A stretch of 38,345 nt of DNA from Chloroflexota bacterium (GTDB taxonomy: Bacteria; Chloroflexota; Ktedonobacteria; Ktedonobacterales; Ktedonobacteraceae): contig VBHI01000205.1 in NCBI GenBank assembly GCA_005881495.1, forward strand, positions 1-38,345, given 5' to 3'. The stretch's first letter is position 1; each line of letters opens with the position of its first letter. Both the position numbers and the translations under genes were made by a program. The notes below the pieces were generated by a model. The model had not been told where the DNA came from, ran no database searches, and saw only the letters and a program-made list of their open reading frames with translations. Below are positions 34,927-38,345 of the stretch, piece after piece.

Positions 34927-37059
34927 ATGTGGACCTCAACATTAGAACTTGATCCTGCACATGTTATACCTACGAAACTTCTCGGATATATCTGGCGTGG
35001 AGCCTATTTCTCTTCGTTTGCTCCCCTACAAGTACGAAATTTACCCCGACAGTCACTACCTGCATCCAACTGGGTGCGCGTACGTAACTCGTTCGCAGGC
35101 ATTTGCGGAAGCGACCTGCATCTCATTTTCGTTGATGGAGACTTCAACATTGCACCCGCGGCCATACCCAATCATGGTCTTTCATATCCAGGTCACGAGG
35201 TTGTCGGAGAAGTAATAGAAGTCGGGAATGACGTGCATCATTTACGTGTCGGTGACCGGGTTGTGCTGCAATCTGGACCCAACTGCATCACAGCAGGCGT
35301 ACAACAACCCTGCCGCTCGTGCGCCTCTGGCCATTATAGCCTCTGTGAGAACGGCGCTCTGCCCGGCCCACAACCAATAGGCGGTGGATGGAGCGAGGAG
35401 ATGTTGCTCCACGAACAACAACTCTTTCGTATTCCCCAGGACATACATGATATGCAAGCTGTTCTTTTGGAACCAACCGCAGTTGCCGTTCATGCCGTCT
35501 TACGTCATTTACCACAGGCAAAAGATCGTGTGCTTATTATTGGTGCCGGCACAATAGGTCTACTTATCTTACAAGTTGTCCGCGCTCTTGCACCCGAGGC
35601 TGAAGTGTGTGTAATGGCACGTCACCCCTTCCAGATCGAACAAGCGGCGCGCTTAGGTGCACAGATTATCTACCCACAGGATAGCTATAGAGAGATACAA
35701 CGAGCTACCAGCGCACAGCTCTATGAGGGTATATGGGGTAACAAGGTGTTGTTAGGTGGCTATGATGTTACATACGATACCGTCGGCAGCGCACATACCA
35801 CGCAAGATGCGCTCAGATGGGCACGAGCTGGTTCAACCGTGGTCGTGGTGGGCGTATATCTTCACCGCATGCGTATCGATCTCACCCCCATATGGTACGA
35901 GGAGATCAATCTCATTGGTACAAAGGGTCATGGTATGGAGACCTGGCCTATTGATACATCCAAGAAAACACCTACTTTTAAGATCGCTGTTGAGCTGATA
36001 GAGCGAAAACTGATTTTTCCCGATAAATTGATTACCCACAGTTTCCCTCTCAGCGGCTATCGCGAGGCCCTCATAACAGCAGCAAATAAGGCCCGCAATC
36101 GGGCCATCAAAGTTGTATTTGACTACTCGAAACAACCACCATCGGTTGTTCCAAATGTACGTGCGGCTGCACGTCGGCGCCAGCGAGCAATACCCCCCCC
36201 TATCGATTCTCGTCCACCTCAGTCGCTAGCAACCTACGATTCGGGACTGTCACAAGGAGCTTCTCTGCCCTCGATAGAAGAAGAAGTGCTGTATATTGCA
36301 CCTGCAGTTGTAGATGAGAGGCTCACTACACAGCAAGAGGTATCCCCTTCCCCTGATGTACCCACGATTGATGAGATGGCAGAAGAGACACCATTTGCAA
36401 CTGATATCTTTGAAGAGGCTGATTTTGGTACTGCTGATAGGGTACCTGTGTTGCCTTACGATTTTGAAAACGAAGAGAGCGATACTACCACAGTACCTGT
36501 CTCTGCCCAGTTCCAATTGGAAGATCCATCTCTTGTGTTCTCCTCCGGCGAGCATGAGGAGACTGCCGCCAGTGAGAGCGCAACCTCTCTAGCAGAAACA
36601 GAAAAAGAGCACTCAATTTTACAGGAGGCGTCTTTACCCGGAAGCGGCGAACTAACCCTATCACCTGCTCCAGAAGTAGCGGAAGAGGACGCTAACTGGC
36701 TCCATTTCCATTCTCTTTCTCTCCTACGCACTGACGAAAGTCCGTCCTGGCTACAGGCTCTAACTCCTACGCAGGCTGACGAGGGTGAGAAAGAAACCCC
36801 CTTCACTGCTACCAGCGACATCAACGAAGAAAGCTCTGGCGGCCAATTCACTACTCCTGCAACAACTGATAGCGAGAGCGAGACAACTCGAACTGTCGAT
36901 GTCTCAGCGCCGAAGCGTTCTCGTACAAAGCGTAAAACGAGCGAACAGCGGGTCACGCAGCAGCAGACAGCACACAGTGAAGAGAGCGAAAGCGATCAAT
37001 CGCAGCCTTTCACACCCGAAAATCAGGAGCACCAAGAGTCTACTGAAACAGCCCAGTAA
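34927..37059 (+). CDS. Zinc-type medium-chain dehydrogenase with long disordered acidic tail
   Basis: This 710-residue protein begins with a complete medium-chain dehydrogenase (about 1-400). Cys60 (GICGSD) with His90-Glu91 (PGHE) make the catalytic zinc site. Cys120, Cys129, Cys132 and Cys140 match the structural zinc loop. GAGTIG (206-211) is the NAD(P)-binding turn. It resembles threonine or alcohol dehydrogenase relatives; the substrate cannot be read. From about residue 405 to 710 the chain becomes Glu/Ser/Thr/Pro-rich and disordered, with a basic patch (PKRSRTKRKT) near the end. This tail is not part of the family. GGGAGG 6 bases upstream supports the ATG. A C8 tract lies at the domain-tail junction. 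Confidence 0.9.
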   Translation: MWTSTLELDPAHVIPTKLLGYIWRGAYFSSFAPLQVRNLPRQSLPASNWVRVRNSFAGICGSDLHLIFVDGDFNIAPAAIPNHGLSYPGHEVVGEVIEVGNDVHHLRVGDRVVLQSGPNCITAGVQQPCRSCASGHYSLCENGALPGPQPIGGGWSEEMLLHEQQLFRIPQDIHDMQAVLLEPTAVAVHAVLRHLPQAKDRVLIIGAGTIGLLILQVVRALAPEAEVCVMARHPFQIEQAARLGAQIIYPQDSYREIQRATSAQLYEGIWGNKVLLGGYDVTYDTVGSAHTTQDALRWARAGSTVVVVGVYLHRMRIDLTPIWYEEINLIGTKGHGMETWPIDTSKKTPTFKIAVELIERKLIFPDKLITHSFPLSGYREALITAANKARNRAIKVVFDYSKQPPSVVPNVRAAARRRQRAIPPPIDSRPPQSLATYDSGLSQGASLPSIEEEVLYIAPAVVDERLTTQQEVSPSPDVPTIDEMAEETPFATDIFEEADFGTADRVPVLPYDFENEESDTTTVPVSAQFQLEDPSLVFSSGEHEETAASESATSLAETEKEHSILQEASLPGSGELTLSPAPEVAEEDANWLHFHSLSLLRTDESPSWLQALTPTQADEGEKETPFTATSDINEESSGGQFTTPATTDSESETTRTVDVSAPKRSRTKRKTSEQRVTQQQTAHSEESESDQSQPFTPENQEHQESTETAQ
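36193..36200 (+). repeat. C8 homopolymer at the domain-tail junction of the dehydrogenase
   Basis: Eight consecutive C residues encode part of Pro423-Pro425. Loss of one C would bring a TAG at 36227-36229 into frame and remove the whole tail. Gain of one would also end translation early. Confidence 0.9.
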
Positions 37060-37155
37060 GTAGATCGATGTAACAAAAAGCCCTGACTGCGCGTTACACA
37101 CTATAGTCATACCATCAATACGCCTTTATATATTATGCAAAGGTGAGGAGTCTCT

Positions 37156-37179
37156 ATGACCATCAATAATGAGTATTAA
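37156..37179 (+). CDS. Possible 7-codon leader peptide overlapping the GH3 start
   Basis: ATG at 37156 sits 5 bases after AGGTGAGGAG (37141-37150) and encodes MTINNEY before TAA at 37177-37179. The GH3 start ATG at 37169 lies inside it in another frame and has no ribosome site of its own. This suggests translational coupling, or that a one-base error separates the true start from the gene. Confidence 0.4.
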   Translation: MTINNEY

Positions 37180-38345
37180 AGAAAAATCTCCAACACCTCC
37201 ACATATTTCATCTTCTCAGAAGGGAAAAGCAAAGCCTCGTCGTATCGCTCTACCCATCATGGTCACGCTGGCGCTTCTGGCAATCCTGGTGATTGCAGGA
37301 GTTTTTTTTGAACGAAGTCTCCTGGCTGGCGCCAAATCCATCAGTGCACCAACTCCACCCGCACAAAAAACCCTACACGTGGGCCAATTTGTACAACTGC
37401 CGCTGAATGCAAGCCAGCTCAACTCACTCAGACATCTTGTTGACTATATGCAGTATAAGCAACTCGCCAGGATGTATGTATCGCGCATGAGCCTGGACGT
37501 CGAATTGGGCCAACTGATCATGGTCGAATATTCCGATACGTACTACTCGCCAGACCTGGATACGATGATCAACAAGTTGCATGTGGGCGGCGTCATTATG
37601 TACGAATTTCAAATGAATACCTTCAATCAGACCAAGCATGACATAGCTCAAATGCAACAGCATGCAACGTTCCCGCTACTCATCTCAACCGACGAAGAGG
37701 GCGGCCCATATGTCCATCGACTCTCGCACATTTATGGTTATCGCATGTCGGCGACCGACATTTACAATACAGGCAATTCTGCCGTCGCAACTCAACAGGG
37801 GCATAAGGCCGCCCATGATCTAGCAGCGCTTGGTATCAATAATGACCTTGCACCCGATGTCGACGTGAACCTTGTGAATGGCTATGACATGGTGACGCGT
37901 ACCTTTGGGAACGACCCTCAATCTGTGATCAAATTCGCAGGAGCCTATCTGCGAGCTATGCAGAGTGATGGAGTTGTTGCCTGTATCAAACATTACCCTG
38001 GACTGGGAGACGCCGTCATCGATGCGCATAAAGGCTTGCCGGTCGTTAATCGAACCAGGCAGCAGATTTATGATGTCGAACTTGCGCCCTTCAAACACTT
38101 TATTCAATCGCAGAACAAATTGGACAATCCTGGGATGATTATGCCGACCGACGTACTCATGCCCGCCATTGACCCCAGATATCCGGCAGAACTTTCACAC
38201 ATCTTTATGACTGATATTCTGCGCAAGCAATTTGGCTATGATGGTGTCGTACTCACCGACGCCCTCTACATGCAAGGCATTACCCGGACATGGAGTATGC
38301 CGGAGGCAGCGGTCCTGGCGCTCCAGGCAGGCAATGATATGTTAC
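37169..38345 (+). CDS. Membrane-anchored GH3 beta-N-acetylhexosaminidase, 5' part
   Basis: The frame runs open from ATG 37169 to the window end (392 codons), so the gene is partial here. A basic N-terminus and one membrane helix (about 26-47) anchor the protein, with the enzyme outside. The catalytic domain matches NagZ-type GH3: KHYPGLGD at 274-281, His287 in DAH as the general acid, and Asp364 in LTDALYM as the nucleophile. Such enzymes release N-acetylglucosamine from peptidoglycan fragments or chitin oligomers. Compared with the usual KHFPGHG, the second His is replaced by Leu. Translation may depend on the short upstream peptide. Confidence 0.88.
   Translation, partial: MSIKEKSPTPPHISSSQKGKAKPRRIALPIMVTLALLAILVIAGVFFERSLLAGAKSISAPTPPAQKTLHVGQFVQLPLNASQLNSLRHLVDYMQYKQLARMYVSRMSLDVELGQLIMVEYSDTYYSPDLDTMINKLHVGGVIMYEFQMNTFNQTKHDIAQMQQHATFPLLISTDEEGGPYVHRLSHIYGYRMSATDIYNTGNSAVATQQGHKAAHDLAALGINNDLAPDVDVNLVNGYDMVTRTFGNDPQSVIKFAGAYLRAMQSDGVVACIKHYPGLGDAVIDAHKGLPVVNRTRQQIYDVELAPFKHFIQSQNKLDNPGMIMPTDVLMPAIDPRYPAELSHIFMTDILRKQFGYDGVVLTDALYMQGITRTWSMPEAAVLALQAGNDML

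Overview
The window looks like chromosomal DNA of a Gram-positive-type or monoderm-like bacterium. I infer Chloroflexota, most likely class Ktedonobacteria. The grounds are the moderate GC content, large intergenic spaces full of small hairpin repeats, a serine/threonine kinase fused to TPR repeats, two F420/FMN split-barrel enzymes, and a long coiled-coil insert in RpoC. This placement rests on general resemblance only; no search was run.

Layout. (1) About 1-7,680, plus strand, is accessory: a duplicated leader with a doubtful small membrane ORF, a LysM-SH3 protein, a GH78 alpha-L-rhamnosidase, a PPOX-type and a DDN-type split-barrel flavin/F420 enzyme, and a cytoplasmic kinase-TPR protein with its own promoter. 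A perfect 25-bp hairpin at 7,688-7,740 closes this block and the convergent minus-strand block. (2) About 7,749-29,107, minus strand, is the core information-processing cluster. Read in the direction of transcription it is rpoB, rpoC, rpsL, rpsG, fusA, tuf, rpmG, secE, nusG, rplK, rplA, rplJ, rplL, rpsO, pnp and a family-4 uracil-DNA glycosylase. rpmG (56 codons) is easily missed. (3) 29,791-32,421, minus strand: cysteine synthase, a single-domain response regulator, an Rrf2-type regulator with three cysteines, and a membrane-anchored DUF5666-like protein. (4) 32,602-38,345, plus strand: an OmpR-type response regulator and histidine kinase pair behind a clear promoter, a zinc-type medium-chain dehydrogenase with a 300-residue disordered tail, and the 5' part of a membrane-anchored GH3 beta-N-acetylhexosaminidase that runs off the right end.

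How it fits together. Region 2 makes RNA polymerase, elongation factors, ribosomal proteins, the SecE translocon subunit and RNA turnover enzymes. Its gene order is a block swap of the usual secE-nusG-rplKAJL-rpoBC-rpsLG-fusA-tuf order, with the join at tuf. Its intergenic spaces hold at least ten small hairpins. Each is preceded on the minus strand by GTAG (one by GTAA), which is the architecture of REP elements mobilised by RAYT/TnpA-REP proteins, and all point the same way. One supplies the stop codon of rpsL. Several core proteins carry unusual tails: an RGG-rich tail on PNPase and a QMSLF clamp-binding-like C-terminus on the glycosylase.

Start codons were re-chosen wherever a Shine-Dalgarno sequence or family alignment from memory favoured an internal start (LysM protein, DDN enzyme, pnp, secE, rpsG, rpoC, Rrf2 regulator, DUF5666 protein, OmpR regulator).
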